Assembly: GCA_007128425.1 (NCBI GenBank)
Contig: SKXL01000102.1
Span: 1 to 53,695, forward strand
DNA: 53,695 nt
DNA from: Balneolales bacterium
Lineage (GTDB): Bacteria; Bacteroidota; Rhodothermia; Balneolales; Natronogracilivirgulaceae
Direction of reading: 5' to 3'
In this document: positions 33,491 through 43,050 of the stretch, in pieces
How the letters are laid out: the number at the start of each line of letters is the position of its first letter
Position numbering within the stretch: position 1 is the stretch's first letter
The notes under the pieces: generated by a model
Database searches by the model: none
Seen by the model: the letters and a program-made list of their open reading frames with translations, nothing else
Told to the model about the DNA's origin: nothing
Program-made: the position numbers and the translations under genes

Positions 33491-35449
33491 ATGAACCGTT
33501 CCATTGGAATAAGCGTCACCCTGGCGCTTGTCATTATTACAGGGTGCACCCTTTTTAAATCTTCAAAAGCCCCCTCTTCAGAAGAAACAATCATTGGCAG
33601 CATTGCAGATGATCCGGTTACGTACGGTGATTTGAAAACACAATTCAACAAATCCAGTGGCCCTGGTGCCGAAGACGATCAGGGCATCGCCGAATTTGCT
33701 GATCTCTATATGGACTACAGACTCAAACTCGCAGTTGCACGCGATGCCGGTTACATGCAGGACCCGGAGATCCTTTCTGAACTCGAACAGTACGAGCGAC
33801 AATCAGCCTATCCCTACTGGCTGGAGCGGCAGGTCCGTGACCAGTTGCTTGAGGAGCTGGTCGAACGGTCTAGTGAACTGGTTCACGCCCAGCATATTCT
33901 CATAGGCATTGCCGAAAATGCCTCTCCTGCCGATACAGCCGATGCATACAACCGGCTCATGGAGGCTCGTGAGCGGTTCATCAACGATGAAGAAGATTTC
34001 ATGACGCTTTCCGATGAATACTCCTCCCGGCAGCGTGGACAAAGCATGGGTGGTGATCTTGGCTTTTTCAGAGCCGGATGGGCGGTCAAGCCCTTTGAGG
34101 ATACGGCATACTCGCTCTCCCCCGGAGAAATAAGCAAGCCGGTTCGCACCCAGTTCGGCTATCACCTCATCCATGTCAAAGACCGTATCGAGACCGGCCC
34201 AAACAAACATTTTTCCCATATCTTCTTCATGACCCGCGATATTGAAGTTCCAATAGACTCGGTCTTTGCTCTGGCATGGGAAGCTCATGAAGAGCTGGAA
34301 AAAGGTGCGCCCTGGAATGATGTCGTAGAAAACTATTCCCAGGACGAACAATCGAGACTCTCGGGTGGCAATATCGGCTGGGTCAATTATGGGATGTACG
34401 AGCGGGAGTTCACCCGAAAAATCATGGAAATAGATGAGGCGGGTTCGTACACAGAACCTTTTGAAAGTGTTTATGGAATTCACATTATTAAGCTGGATTC
34501 CCTGCATAAACCAACAGAACAGGAAATTCGCCAGGAACTCAGCCAAACCCTGGACCAGCTTCCAAGACTGCGTGATAATGAACGTGCCGTTTTGGATAAT
34601 GCGGCAAAAGTGGGTAATGCCCGCTTTCACAGAGAAAATCTTGTGCGATTTGAAGAATTTGCACGGGATAACTATCGCGGAAGCTTCTCGAATATCGATT
34701 TTCCTGCAGATCTGCTTGAAAAAGAAATCTTTACATTCCACAACAGAAGCTGGACTGCGGGCGAATATATTGAATGGCTCAAGCCCGTCATGGAGGAAAA
34801 AAACAATTCCCGGTATCATCACCGGTTCGCCGCTGAGTTTCGTGATCATGCCATTGATACCGAACTGGTATCCCTTACACGTGAACGATTCCCCGAATTT
34901 GCCGATCTCAGCATGGATTACCTCACCGGACTGGCTGTTTTCCGTGTGAACGAAGACTCCTTATGGACCTATGCACAGCAGGATACGGTGCGACTCAGGG
35001 AAATTTTTGAAGCGAATCCCGAAAATTACCATTTCGACACCCGATACCGTTACGTTCGGTTCTCAGCGCGAGCCGATAGCACACTCGATCATGTTCGTTC
35101 ACGGGTGAATACGGGTGAACCGGTAGACAGCATACGAAAAGAGTTTACCAATGTGGTAATGCGACGTGACGTCATCAACCGTATCGACCATGAACCATAC
35201 TCATGGCTCGAAGGACTGAGTGAAGGTGAGTTCTCACCCTATTTTGAACACAGTCGCAGACGAACCACCATGTACCTCGAAGAAATACTCGAAGCTCGAC
35301 CCATGACCTTCGATGAGGCGTACAACAAACTTGTGACCGATTATCAATCCACTCGAGAGGAAGAATGGCTGAACAAAATGCGCGACAGATATCGTGTACG
35401 CTTTTATCCCGATGTGCTGCAGGCACTACAAACCGGAAGTAATGACTGA
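33491..35449 (+). CDS. Peptidylprolyl isomerase lipoprotein with two parvulin domains
   Basis: A 652-residue lipoprotein (IGISVTLALVIITGC, Cys at 20). An N-terminal SurA-like helical chaperone region is followed by two parvulin domains: one at about 135-235 (ELVHAQHILIGIAENASPAD, then QRGQSMGGDLGFFRAGWAVK and FGYHLIHVKDR), and a second at about 240-345 (HFSHIFFMTRDIEVPIDSVF, SGGNIGWVNYGM, YGIHIIKLD). The rest is helical. Such proteins fold or escort outer-membrane proteins. The ORF opens at 33458, but the ATG at 33491 gives the signal peptide. It overlaps the next gene by 8 bp. Confidence 0.9.
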   Translation: MNRSIGISVTLALVIITGCTLFKSSKAPSSEETIIGSIADDPVTYGDLKTQFNKSSGPGAEDDQGIAEFADLYMDYRLKLAVARDAGYMQDPEILSELEQYERQSAYPYWLERQVRDQLLEELVERSSELVHAQHILIGIAENASPADTADAYNRLMEARERFINDEEDFMTLSDEYSSRQRGQSMGGDLGFFRAGWAVKPFEDTAYSLSPGEISKPVRTQFGYHLIHVKDRIETGPNKHFSHIFFMTRDIEVPIDSVFALAWEAHEELEKGAPWNDVVENYSQDEQSRLSGGNIGWVNYGMYEREFTRKIMEIDEAGSYTEPFESVYGIHIIKLDSLHKPTEQEIRQELSQTLDQLPRLRDNERAVLDNAAKVGNARFHRENLVRFEEFARDNYRGSFSNIDFPADLLEKEIFTFHNRSWTAGEYIEWLKPVMEEKNNSRYHHRFAAEFRDHAIDTELVSLTRERFPEFADLSMDYLTGLAVFRVNEDSLWTYAQQDTVRLREIFEANPENYHFDTRYRYVRFSARADSTLDHVRSRVNTGEPVDSIRKEFTNVVMRRDVINRIDHEPYSWLEGLSEGEFSPYFEHSRRRTTMYLEEILEARPMTFDEAYNKLVTDYQSTREEEWLNKMRDRYRVRFYPDVLQALQTGSND

Positions 35450-36335
35450 TACCTTGCGTACCCTTTGCGTTCTTTTTCTCATTGTTATACTGGCTTCCTG
35501 CGAGGCGGGAATCAGGGATCATGATGACATTGTACTGGCTGAAGTCGGAAACCATGTTCTGCTTCTAAGTGATATCAAGGCTGAAGTTCCGGATGAGGTG
35601 TATGCCCGGGACAGTCTGCGCATCATCATCAATTACAAGAACAACTGGATCAATCGCAAGCTAAAAGTCATGGAGGCCCGAAGACTGGGCCTTGATCAGA
35701 ACCCCAGAGTGCAAAAACGCATTGGACAGGCAACCGAATCCATCATCGTTGATGCATTTAATGAGGCGGTCTATCTGGAAATGAGTGATAAGCATGTTAC
35801 ACGAAGCGAGGCGCAATCCTATTATGAAAGCAATAAGGAGAAGTTCGTCCTTGCCGAAAGGCATGTACGATATCGGCATATCATGGCTTCGTCCCTGGCC
35901 GATGCCCAGAATGCCCGCAATGCACTGATGCGGGGCAGAAGCTGGACCAGTGTTGCAGAACAATACTCCGTAAATCCACAGCAGGCTATCCGCACATCCC
36001 GCCAATTCTTTCCGGTTTCAACTGCGGCAGTACACTATGAGACCATGAGTAACTTTCTTCAGGTCATCGGGATAACGGAAATTTCCCCTGTACGTCGCAT
36101 TGACAACCACTATCATTTTGTTCAGCTGATGGACAGTCGGGAAGCGGGCGACCATCCTCAGGTGGATTGGATCATAGACCAGATAACCGAGTGGCTGGTA
36201 CTTGATCGCAGACGAAAACATCTGCGAGCCATGGAGCAAAACCTGCTTCTTCGGGCAAAAGCAAACAATGAACTGAAGATCTTTGACGTAAACATACCAG
36301 AACAGGAAATTGAAATTGTAACAGACAGCTTGTGA
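35442..36335 (+). CDS. SurA/PpiC-like chaperone lipoprotein
   Basis: A 297-residue lipoprotein with TLRTLCVLFLIVILASC (lipobox; Cys about 19). It starts inside the end of the previous PPIase gene (8-bp overlap), so the two are translationally coupled. The N-terminal region, with LAEVGNHVLLLSDIKAEVPD and a helix of about 80 residues, resembles the SurA_N fold. The part from about residue 140 (HVRYRHIMASSLADAQNARN) is parvulin-like, but the catalytic pattern (GGxLGxx, FGYHLI) is degenerate, so it may be a chaperone without isomerase activity. Part of a three-gene PPIase run. Confidence 0.82.
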   Translation: MTDTLRTLCVLFLIVILASCEAGIRDHDDIVLAEVGNHVLLLSDIKAEVPDEVYARDSLRIIINYKNNWINRKLKVMEARRLGLDQNPRVQKRIGQATESIIVDAFNEAVYLEMSDKHVTRSEAQSYYESNKEKFVLAERHVRYRHIMASSLADAQNARNALMRGRSWTSVAEQYSVNPQQAIRTSRQFFPVSTAAVHYETMSNFLQVIGITEISPVRRIDNHYHFVQLMDSREAGDHPQVDWIIDQITEWLVLDRRRKHLRAMEQNLLLRAKANNELKIFDVNIPEQEIEIVTDSL

Positions 36336-36376
36336 TTCTTCACCGACTGCTGTTGCTTCAACAGCACTTTCATACT

Positions 36377-37783
36377 ATGCGCACTCTTTTTATCACATTA
36401 TTTGCAATACTTTGCACCATGGCAACCGTTATGGGGCAACAACGGCAGATTGCCGACCAAATCGTTGCTGTGGTGAATGATCACATCATACTGAAATCCG
36501 ATGTGGATCAGAGAGTACATGAATTCATGCAACAGTCTCGTGAAGCTGCCTTTGACGAGCGAATGTGGTACTATGTGCTCGAATCAATGATCGATAACTA
36601 TGTCCTTGTTGAAAAGGCAAAGATCGACTCCATCATCATAAGTGATTCCGAGGTGGACCGTATCCTGAACCAGAGAATTGAAGAGCTGGTCAGGCAGGTT
36701 GGAAGCGAGCAGGAGCTGGAGCGGGCTTTTGGTCAGTCATTGGTTGAGATAAAAGCCGAATATTCCGAACAGTTCCGTCAGGATTTGTTGGTAAACCGGG
36801 TTAGACAGCAGAAAATTTCGCGAATAAACATTACGCGTCCGGAAGTTGTCGCTTTTTTCAATTCCATTCCCACGGATTCTCTTCCTGTCATCCCCGAGTC
36901 GGTATCCCTGTCACAGATAACCGTCATCCCTCCGCCCCTGGCGGATGCGCGTGATCAGACCCGTGAACTTGCAGCACAGCTGCGCGATTCCATTATTCAT
37001 CATGGTGTCTCACTGGAAGATCTTGCCAGGCGCTATAGCGATGGTCCTACGGCATCCCAGGGTGGAGGCCTGCCCATGGTTTCTGCAACTGATCTGCTTC
37101 CCGAATATGCCGCAGCTGCCGCAGCCCTGCAGCCAGGTGAAATTTCCGAAGTGGTGAACACACCTCAGGGATTTCATATCATTCGGTTAAATGAGCGTCA
37201 GGGACAAAACATATCCACCCACCATATTCTCATCTCCGTATCTGAAGAGGAACTGGATGAAGATTATGCCATTGACAAACTCACGGCTATTCGTGACAGC
37301 ATTATGCACCAGGGAAAAAGCTTTGCAAACATGGCAAGAACACATTCAGATGACCGGAACACCGCACCCGCCGGCGGTCGGCTGATCAATCCCCAGACAG
37401 GTCAACGACTCATTCCGGTGAATGAACTGGACCCGTCTCTTTACCGCACGGTTCTGCTTCTTGATGAACCCGGTGATATTTCATCTCCGAGATCCTATCA
37501 ATATGGTGAAGATTCAAAAAGAGCATTTCGCATCGTCAAACTCAATGAGCGCGTCGAGGAGCACCGGGCCAACCTGGATCAGGATTACCAGCTGATACGC
37601 AATTTCGCATTGCAGCAAAAAAGCCAGGAAATGCTGGCCGAGTGGGTAATGAACCTTCGTGACGAAATGTTTGTAGAATACCGTATACCGGTTCCCGATT
37701 ACGACCCCATGGACCTTCCCGATCCGCTGTCTCCAGATGCGCCGGTAGATCAGGATTCTGATATGTACCAGGGAACTAACTGA
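36377..37783 (+). CDS. surA: Periplasmic chaperone SurA
   Basis: A 468-residue protein with signal peptide (MRTLFITLFAILCTMATVMG). SurA_N is at about 20-170 (ADQIVAVVNDHIILKSDVDQ is the hallmark start). Two parvulin domains follow: about 175-280 (ESVSLSQITVIPPPLADARD, then SQGGGLPMVSATDLLPEYAA and GFHIIRLNER) and about 285-395 (STHHILISVSEEELDEDYAI, PAGGRLINPQTGQ, RAFRIVKLNER). It aids outer-membrane protein transport. ORF opens at a GTG (36332) that overlaps the previous stop, but the ATG at 36377 places the signal peptide correctly. Confidence 0.92.
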   Translation: MRTLFITLFAILCTMATVMGQQRQIADQIVAVVNDHIILKSDVDQRVHEFMQQSREAAFDERMWYYVLESMIDNYVLVEKAKIDSIIISDSEVDRILNQRIEELVRQVGSEQELERAFGQSLVEIKAEYSEQFRQDLLVNRVRQQKISRINITRPEVVAFFNSIPTDSLPVIPESVSLSQITVIPPPLADARDQTRELAAQLRDSIIHHGVSLEDLARRYSDGPTASQGGGLPMVSATDLLPEYAAAAAALQPGEISEVVNTPQGFHIIRLNERQGQNISTHHILISVSEEELDEDYAIDKLTAIRDSIMHQGKSFANMARTHSDDRNTAPAGGRLINPQTGQRLIPVNELDPSLYRTVLLLDEPGDISSPRSYQYGEDSKRAFRIVKLNERVEEHRANLDQDYQLIRNFALQQKSQEMLAEWVMNLRDEMFVEYRIPVPDYDPMDLPDPLSPDAPVDQDSDMYQGTN

Positions 37784-37825
37784 TCAAACAGTCGTTTTTC
37801 ATTAACCGCTGACCACCCATCACCC

Positions 37826-38821
37826 ATGTCTGATATCAAAGAATTCAGCAAAGTAGAAAAAGCGGAAGCCTTTACAAGAGATTTTTCAGCACTTCGAAAA
37901 GAAATCGCAAAAATTGTAGTCGGTCAGGATGACATCGTCGAACAGTTACTGATCAGTCTGTTTTCGCGCGGTCACTGCATCCTCGTCGGTGTACCCGGTC
38001 TTGCCAAGACCCTGCTCATTCGCACGCTGTCAAAAAGCCTGAATCTTTCATTCAACAGAATCCAGTTCACGCCGGATCTCATGCCCGGTGACATCACTGG
38101 GACCGAAATCATCGAAGAGGATGCAGCTACCGGGAAAAAGGTGTTTCGATTCATTCCCGGACCGCTTTTTGCCAATATCATTCTGGCCGACGAAATCAAC
38201 CGTACTCCTCCCAAGACGCAGGCTGCCCTTCTGGAGTCGATGCAGGAATATCAAGTGACTGCCGGCGGGGAAAAGCATGATCTCGAAAAACCGTTTTTTG
38301 TGCTTGCGACCCAGAACCCCATTGAACAGGAAGGTACCTACCCACTTCCTGAGGCGCAGCTTGACCGTTTCATGTTCAATCTCTGGCTCGACTATCCTGC
38401 ATTCCAGGAGGAGATGGACATTGTAAGCCAAACAACCGCACCGAATCACGTAGAAGTGCAACCCATACTCAGTGCCAAACAAATCATTTCCTATCAGGAT
38501 CTCGTCCGGGAAGTGCCCGTACCCGACAGCGTATTGGAATTTGCCGTTCGCCTGGTCTCCAAAACCCGTCCCAATACACAAAATGCACCTGATTTTATCA
38601 ACAAGTATATGAGTTGGGGCGCCGGACCGCGAGCTTCACAGTATCTGATTATAGGCGGTAAAGCCAGGGCGCTTGCCCAGGGACGTTATAATGTCACGGA
38701 AGATGATGTCCGAAATCTGGCCATACCTGTACTGCGGCACCGGATTGTCAACAATTATGCCGCCGAAGCGGAAGGACTTGACACGGTATCACTGATCAGA
38801 CGACTGCTGGATCATACTTGA
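37826..38821 (+). CDS. MoxR-family AAA+ ATPase
   Basis: A 331-residue ATPase. Walker A is GVPGLAKT at 55-62, Walker B is IILADEINRTPPKTQAALLE, and sensor 1 is FVLATQNPIEQEG. PLPEAQLDRFMFNLWLDYP is the MoxR signature, and a C-terminal lid follows. MoxR proteins act as chaperones with VWA-domain partners for maturation of envelope or metal-containing complexes. A VWA membrane protein gene follows 15 bp later. It starts 42 bp after surA, which suggests an envelope-stress unit. Confidence 0.95.
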   Translation: MSDIKEFSKVEKAEAFTRDFSALRKEIAKIVVGQDDIVEQLLISLFSRGHCILVGVPGLAKTLLIRTLSKSLNLSFNRIQFTPDLMPGDITGTEIIEEDAATGKKVFRFIPGPLFANIILADEINRTPPKTQAALLESMQEYQVTAGGEKHDLEKPFFVLATQNPIEQEGTYPLPEAQLDRFMFNLWLDYPAFQEEMDIVSQTTAPNHVEVQPILSAKQIISYQDLVREVPVPDSVLEFAVRLVSKTRPNTQNAPDFINKYMSWGAGPRASQYLIIGGKARALAQGRYNVTEDDVRNLAIPVLRHRIVNNYAAEAEGLDTVSLIRRLLDHT

Positions 38822-38836
38822 TAAATTACCGGATAT

Positions 38837-40975
38837 ATGGATATCCAATTTGACGGTTTTCAAAACACCATTCCGGTTTTTTGGATTGTAATTCTGACTG
38901 CCGGCCTGCTGACCCTCTCTGTGTGGACATACTGGCGGGAAGAGGGACTCTCAAATACATGGCGCCGGCTTCTGACCGGTCTGCGGTCTGTCGCTTTTCT
39001 TCTGCTGTTGCTCCTGCTTCTGAATCCCGTCATTTCTCTCAGTGAACAAATCATTGCACCTGTTCGCATTGCACTGCTTCTGGACAATAGCGAGAGTGTC
39101 AGCATCGAGAAAGGAGACTACCGTGGAACCGAACACTACCGTGAAGTAATCGCTCATCTCACCCCCGATCGAACCGGGAAGTACGAACATCTCCTGATTG
39201 AAACATTCGGATTTGACGCTGAATTTTTTCCTGTCGAATCGCCCGAAGTGCTGCAGATGAATGGAACACGTACAAATATTGATCACGCACTTTCCGAGAC
39301 ATTGGATATGCTGCAGCAGCATGAAGCTGTAATCCTGGTCACTGATGGCATTGTTACCACAGGGCGTAATCCTTCTGCCACTGCCTCCCGGATTCCTGTA
39401 CCTGTATTTACCGTCGGGATCGGTGACACATCCCGACAAAATGATATTGTAGTGCAACGCATCACACACAATCCCACAGCATCTTTGAACAGCATCGTTA
39501 CAGTCGAGGCATCCATTCTGAACGACGGATTTCCCGATCAGGATATTCAGGTGCAGCTGATCCGGGATGACACGATTCTTGACGAAAAGACACTTCGGTC
39601 CTCGGAATTGCAGTCGGTCCAGCAGGTGCAATTTGAATTGTTGATGGAGGAAGAAGGACTTCAACAGTACCGGATTCATGTTCCGAAGATACCCGGCGAG
39701 TGGACGGACGAAAACAACACTCGCTGGTTCTCGATAGATGTACGCGACGACCAATTGCGCATCCTCCACCTGGCATACGAAGTGCATCCCGATGTCGGCA
39801 ATGTGCGCAGATTTCTTCGTGAAGACAAGCAGGTATTGATTGATAGTCGCACCTGGATAACTCGGGACCGTTATGTAGAAGGCGAACTTCCCGACCGGCC
39901 GGATACTCTTGACCTTGTCATTCTGCACGGGTTTCCACATATAGACCTGGATGAGTCCCATGCACGTGAAGTTGCAGACCGTTTTTCTGATAATTCTCTT
40001 TTAATCACAAGCGCTGCCGCACAGGATTTCTCCCGACTTTCATCACTGTTTTCGGGTCAGTTGCCTATACGGTTTGAGTCGGGATATGCATGGCACGATG
40101 TCCAGTTTGAACTGGCCGCCAACCAGGGCAGTCATGCCATACTCGATTTTGAACAGCCTGAGGATCTACGCCTCTCGCCGACCAAAGGTGGAATCCGGCT
40201 GGCTGAAGTTTCTCCAAATGCTACTGTATTGCTGCATACAGTGTATCGGGGCAATCCCACCAACACACCGATGCTCGCTGTTCGCACTATTGGAAACCGT
40301 AATATTACCCATCTGAATGGCTATAATTTCTATCGATGGTCACTCAGCACAAGAGAGGAGACACGTGAGTTCTGGGAGAATCTGTTAAACAGCACGGTGA
40401 AATGGACAGCAGCGCAGCCGGACGAACAGCTTCTTGAACTTTCACCTTCCGACCCCGTATTTCAGATTGGCGAACCGGTGATCATGAATGGTTTTCTTAG
40501 AAATGAGGCCGGCGATCCCGAAGAGAATGCAGTAATTGATATCATCCTGGAAAGTGATGATGACGGCGACAGGCACTACATCATGAGCAATGAGGGGGGT
40601 GGGGGGTATCAGCTTGAAATAGGCAATCTTCCAGAGGGGACCTATTCCTACACCGGTGTGGCTAGCCGGAGTGAACGGGAGATTGATTCGCGAAGCGGTC
40701 AATTTATTGTCGGTGGCATCAATCGTGAATTTCTTGATACCGTTCGTGATGACGACCTGCTGCGATTCATTGCCCGAACAACCGGTGGTCATTTCTTTAC
40801 ACACGAACAGGCAGCGTCTGTACTGAGCGTGATGGATGAACAAATCGGATTTGAACAACGCACAGAAACCCTATCTCAATCTCTTGCTCTGCACCGTCAT
40901 CCTTTCTGGTTTATTCTTGTCGTCATACTGTTGACAACGGAGTGGGCTCTACGAAAATATTGGGCACTCAACTGA
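38837..40975 (+). CDS. VWA-domain membrane protein
   Basis: A 712-residue protein. Two N-terminal membrane helices (about 14-32 and 45-65) are followed by a VWA domain from about 75 to 205: the MIDAS motif is DNSES in RIALLLDNSESVSI, and VILVTDGIVTTGRN gives the second metal loop. A central region (about 205-500) resembles a beta-sandwich plus a glutamine-amidotransferase-like fold (TLDLVILHGFPHIDLDESHA). A C-terminal helix sits at about 688-706. It follows moxR by 15 bp. In Bacteroidota MoxR is often followed by a DUF58 gene and BatA/BatB; here the DUF58 gene is absent. A bidirectional terminator follows. Confidence 0.85.
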   Translation: MDIQFDGFQNTIPVFWIVILTAGLLTLSVWTYWREEGLSNTWRRLLTGLRSVAFLLLLLLLLNPVISLSEQIIAPVRIALLLDNSESVSIEKGDYRGTEHYREVIAHLTPDRTGKYEHLLIETFGFDAEFFPVESPEVLQMNGTRTNIDHALSETLDMLQQHEAVILVTDGIVTTGRNPSATASRIPVPVFTVGIGDTSRQNDIVVQRITHNPTASLNSIVTVEASILNDGFPDQDIQVQLIRDDTILDEKTLRSSELQSVQQVQFELLMEEEGLQQYRIHVPKIPGEWTDENNTRWFSIDVRDDQLRILHLAYEVHPDVGNVRRFLREDKQVLIDSRTWITRDRYVEGELPDRPDTLDLVILHGFPHIDLDESHAREVADRFSDNSLLITSAAAQDFSRLSSLFSGQLPIRFESGYAWHDVQFELAANQGSHAILDFEQPEDLRLSPTKGGIRLAEVSPNATVLLHTVYRGNPTNTPMLAVRTIGNRNITHLNGYNFYRWSLSTREETREFWENLLNSTVKWTAAQPDEQLLELSPSDPVFQIGEPVIMNGFLRNEAGDPEENAVIDIILESDDDGDRHYIMSNEGGGGYQLEIGNLPEGTYSYTGVASRSEREIDSRSGQFIVGGINREFLDTVRDDDLLRFIARTTGGHFFTHEQAASVLSVMDEQIGFEQRTETLSQSLALHRHPFWFILVVILLTTEWALRKYWALN

Positions 40976-40982
40976 AGATCAT

Positions 40983-41023
40983 AAAAAAAGCCGGAACCGA
41001 ACGAATCGGAACCGGCTTTTTTT
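40983..41023. terminator. Bidirectional rho-independent terminator
   Basis: The sequence A7-GCCGG-AA-CCGA, loop ACGAA, TCGG-AA-CCGGC-T7 forms a stem with one internal loop and U-runs on both strands. It separates the convergent VWA gene (ends 40975) and the coiled-coil gene (ends 41087). Confidence 0.87.
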
Positions 41024-41086
41024 AAAGCTCGATAAACGCAATCACATTGACTGTGTCACATTTATCGCCTCATTCCAGCCATCAAC

Positions 41087-42331
41087 TTATTTTCTGCTTC
41101 TAGCCAGAAGCCAAAGCGCAAAAAATACGATAGCAAGAAGGAGAGCAAGTCCAAACAGAATCAACCATGTGTATGAAGCAGGCTGAGCTTGCAGTTTCCA
41201 CTCCGTCAACTTCTCGTCAATGGTGTTAAAGTTCTCATAGGTCATGAGATTCGCATCGATCAGGTGCTGCTGCCAGCGAGGTTTTACATCACTGAACCAG
41301 AAGTCGGCAAAGCGCTGATAACGTTCAACCTCCTCGTCACTGCCGTTGTCTTCTGCACGGGCAATGGCCTCGTCCAGATACGTGTTCAATGAGGTGTAAA
41401 ATTCAAGGGAGTTTCTGAATGGTGAAAGCTCAATATTGTTCTGCGCAAAACCATCAGCAAGAGTAGTCCAGGCAGCATCATCAATCAGCATTTCCCATTC
41501 GTCGACCTTTTCTACAATGGAATTCAGCCTTTCGCCGCGGCGTGTTTCAGAGACGTAAATCTCTGCAAGGTCATGCCCCATGTTTTCCCACATCCGATTA
41601 AATTCAACCTGTACGGCGTACAGTTTGAGGAAATCTTCGGTGCTGAGTTCTGTATGGGTGTTGAGAAACGAGATGTTGTTGTCAACAACCGATTCGATAT
41701 GGCCAAGCACATTCTGGGCATCGATTTCAAGTACGAGTCCACGACGCTCAGCCGGCGACAGAGACTGCAGATCGACATTTTCGTATGCTACGAAAATGGA
41801 ATCAACCATCTGGATGATAAATGCATCCCGCTTGTCGAGTTCCTGACGCAGGCGTCGAGCCTGAGCGGCATTGGCGTCACGTGAACGGCGCATTGCAGCA
41901 AGCGCATTGTTCAAAGAGTCGGCGCGTTGCTGGTATCTTGTGGCATCAGACGTTAGCTCGGCAATTCGCTCTTCGAGTACCACAACCGTATCACCTTTTT
42001 CACTGAGGCGGGCAATTCGTGCACCAGTGGCTTGAGCCAGTTCACGCAGATTGGTCATGCGTGACTGAACCGTCTCGGGATAGAGGACCCGATTCAGCAA
42101 GGTCGCATTGTCCCGATATCGGCGTTCCATCTCATTGAGATCTTCCATGAGTTGGTCAACTTCCCCGGTTGTCTGAACAGTTTTTACGGCATCCAGAATT
42201 TCTGCATGATCACGATCAAAGTTTTGCTTGATCTGAAAATCAGACTGAAATTGTGCCTGAACCTGCCCGGAAAATCCGACGGCAAGTACGAGGAGTGTTG
42301 CCAGTACAGTTTTAATAGTTAGCTTTTCCAT
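41087..42331 (-). CDS. Unrecognised coiled-coil envelope protein with C-terminal membrane helix
   Basis: A 414-residue protein. It has an N-terminal signal peptide (TIKTVLATLLVLAVGFSGQV) and a C-terminal helix (about 390-410, SYTWLILFGLALLLAIVFFA) with RSRK after it, so it should be anchored in the inner membrane with its body in the periplasm. Residues about 100-170 are strongly coiled coil (VVVLEERIAELTSDATRYQQ, then RADSLNNALAAMRRSRDANA). The remainder is helical, ending EEVERYQRFADFWFSDVKPR. I recognise no family. It lies 32 bp after a small lipoprotein gene and is probably in one operon with it. Confidence 0.82.
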   Translation of the reverse strand: MEKLTIKTVLATLLVLAVGFSGQVQAQFQSDFQIKQNFDRDHAEILDAVKTVQTTGEVDQLMEDLNEMERRYRDNATLLNRVLYPETVQSRMTNLRELAQATGARIARLSEKGDTVVVLEERIAELTSDATRYQQRADSLNNALAAMRRSRDANAAQARRLRQELDKRDAFIIQMVDSIFVAYENVDLQSLSPAERRGLVLEIDAQNVLGHIESVVDNNISFLNTHTELSTEDFLKLYAVQVEFNRMWENMGHDLAEIYVSETRRGERLNSIVEKVDEWEMLIDDAAWTTLADGFAQNNIELSPFRNSLEFYTSLNTYLDEAIARAEDNGSDEEVERYQRFADFWFSDVKPRWQQHLIDANLMTYENFNTIDEKLTEWKLQAQPASYTWLILFGLALLLAIVFFALWLLARSRK

Positions 42332-42363
42332 TGTTCTTTATACTTGTAGCTTAAAATTTCGGT

Positions 42364-42828
42364 TTAGTTTGCAAGGCCGTCTTTGGTCAGACGATACTCT
42401 ACATCGCCATCAACAAGCTGGATGTAGGGAGACCGCTGATTGAACGCCGGGTTGGCCAGACCTGCTCCCGAAACACGGATGATTCTGTGTAGATCCAGGG
42501 CACGCTCTTCTGTTTCGAAGACATACACATTATTGTACCCGGGAGCCGTTACAAAGTAGTATCCGTCTCTGCTACGTATAAAGCGCACTTCTTCGGGAAG
42601 TGATGCGCCTTCACCGCGCTCCTTGACATTCAGGCGAGTTACGTTAAAGCTGACCCCCATTCGAACGTCCTGAACTACACCATTCTGATCAGGTGATGCA
42701 ACGGATTCTATCGGCTGGGCGTAATCCACATCAGTTAGGGTTAGAGAGGGGCCGCAGGCAACTGCAACAACAAGCAGCATAGCCGCTGTTATGTTCCCCA
42801 TTAATCTGAGATGTTTCATTGAGACCAT
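42364..42828 (-). CDS. Unrecognised small lipoprotein
   Basis: A 154-residue lipoprotein. The signal GNITAAMLLVVAVAC has a lipobox with Cys25. The mature part is about 130 residues and probably beta-rich, with GVSFNVTRLNVKERGEGASL, SRDGYYFVTAPGYNNVYVFE and GDVEYRLTKDGLAN. No known family recognised. It begins the two-gene unit with the coiled-coil protein downstream, and the 222-bp region upstream (42829-43050) is AT-rich with no clear promoter. An ATG at 42819 is an equally good start. Confidence 0.8.
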   Translation of the reverse strand: MVSMKHLRLMGNITAAMLLVVAVACGPSLTLTDVDYAQPIESVASPDQNGVVQDVRMGVSFNVTRLNVKERGEGASLPEEVRFIRSRDGYYFVTAPGYNNVYVFETEERALDLHRIIRVSGAGLANPAFNQRSPYIQLVDGDVEYRLTKDGLAN

Positions 42829-43050
42829 TTTTTTAAGTGTTAATTTTTTGATTGATCTTGTTACGTTTGTTAAAGTTGTTACTGTAAAACCTCTTAAACT
42901 TGTGCTAAATAATTATGAGCATGAACATTACCGATGAAAATATCAAAAAAAACAACGCAATAAAACAACCAATTCAAAGATTGTATGCGAATTGACTATA
43001 ATATCAACTGTTATATGATAACTTTCAACACTTTTTATGTATAAATCCTG

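Noticed and set aside
33803-34849. A 348-residue minus-strand ORF opposite the PPIase lipoprotein
   Set aside because: Shadow of the parvulin gene; no domain on the minus strand.
38951-39961. A 336-residue minus-strand ORF opposite the VWA gene
   Set aside because: The plus-strand frame has clear membrane helices and MIDAS motifs; the minus frame is an antisense shadow.
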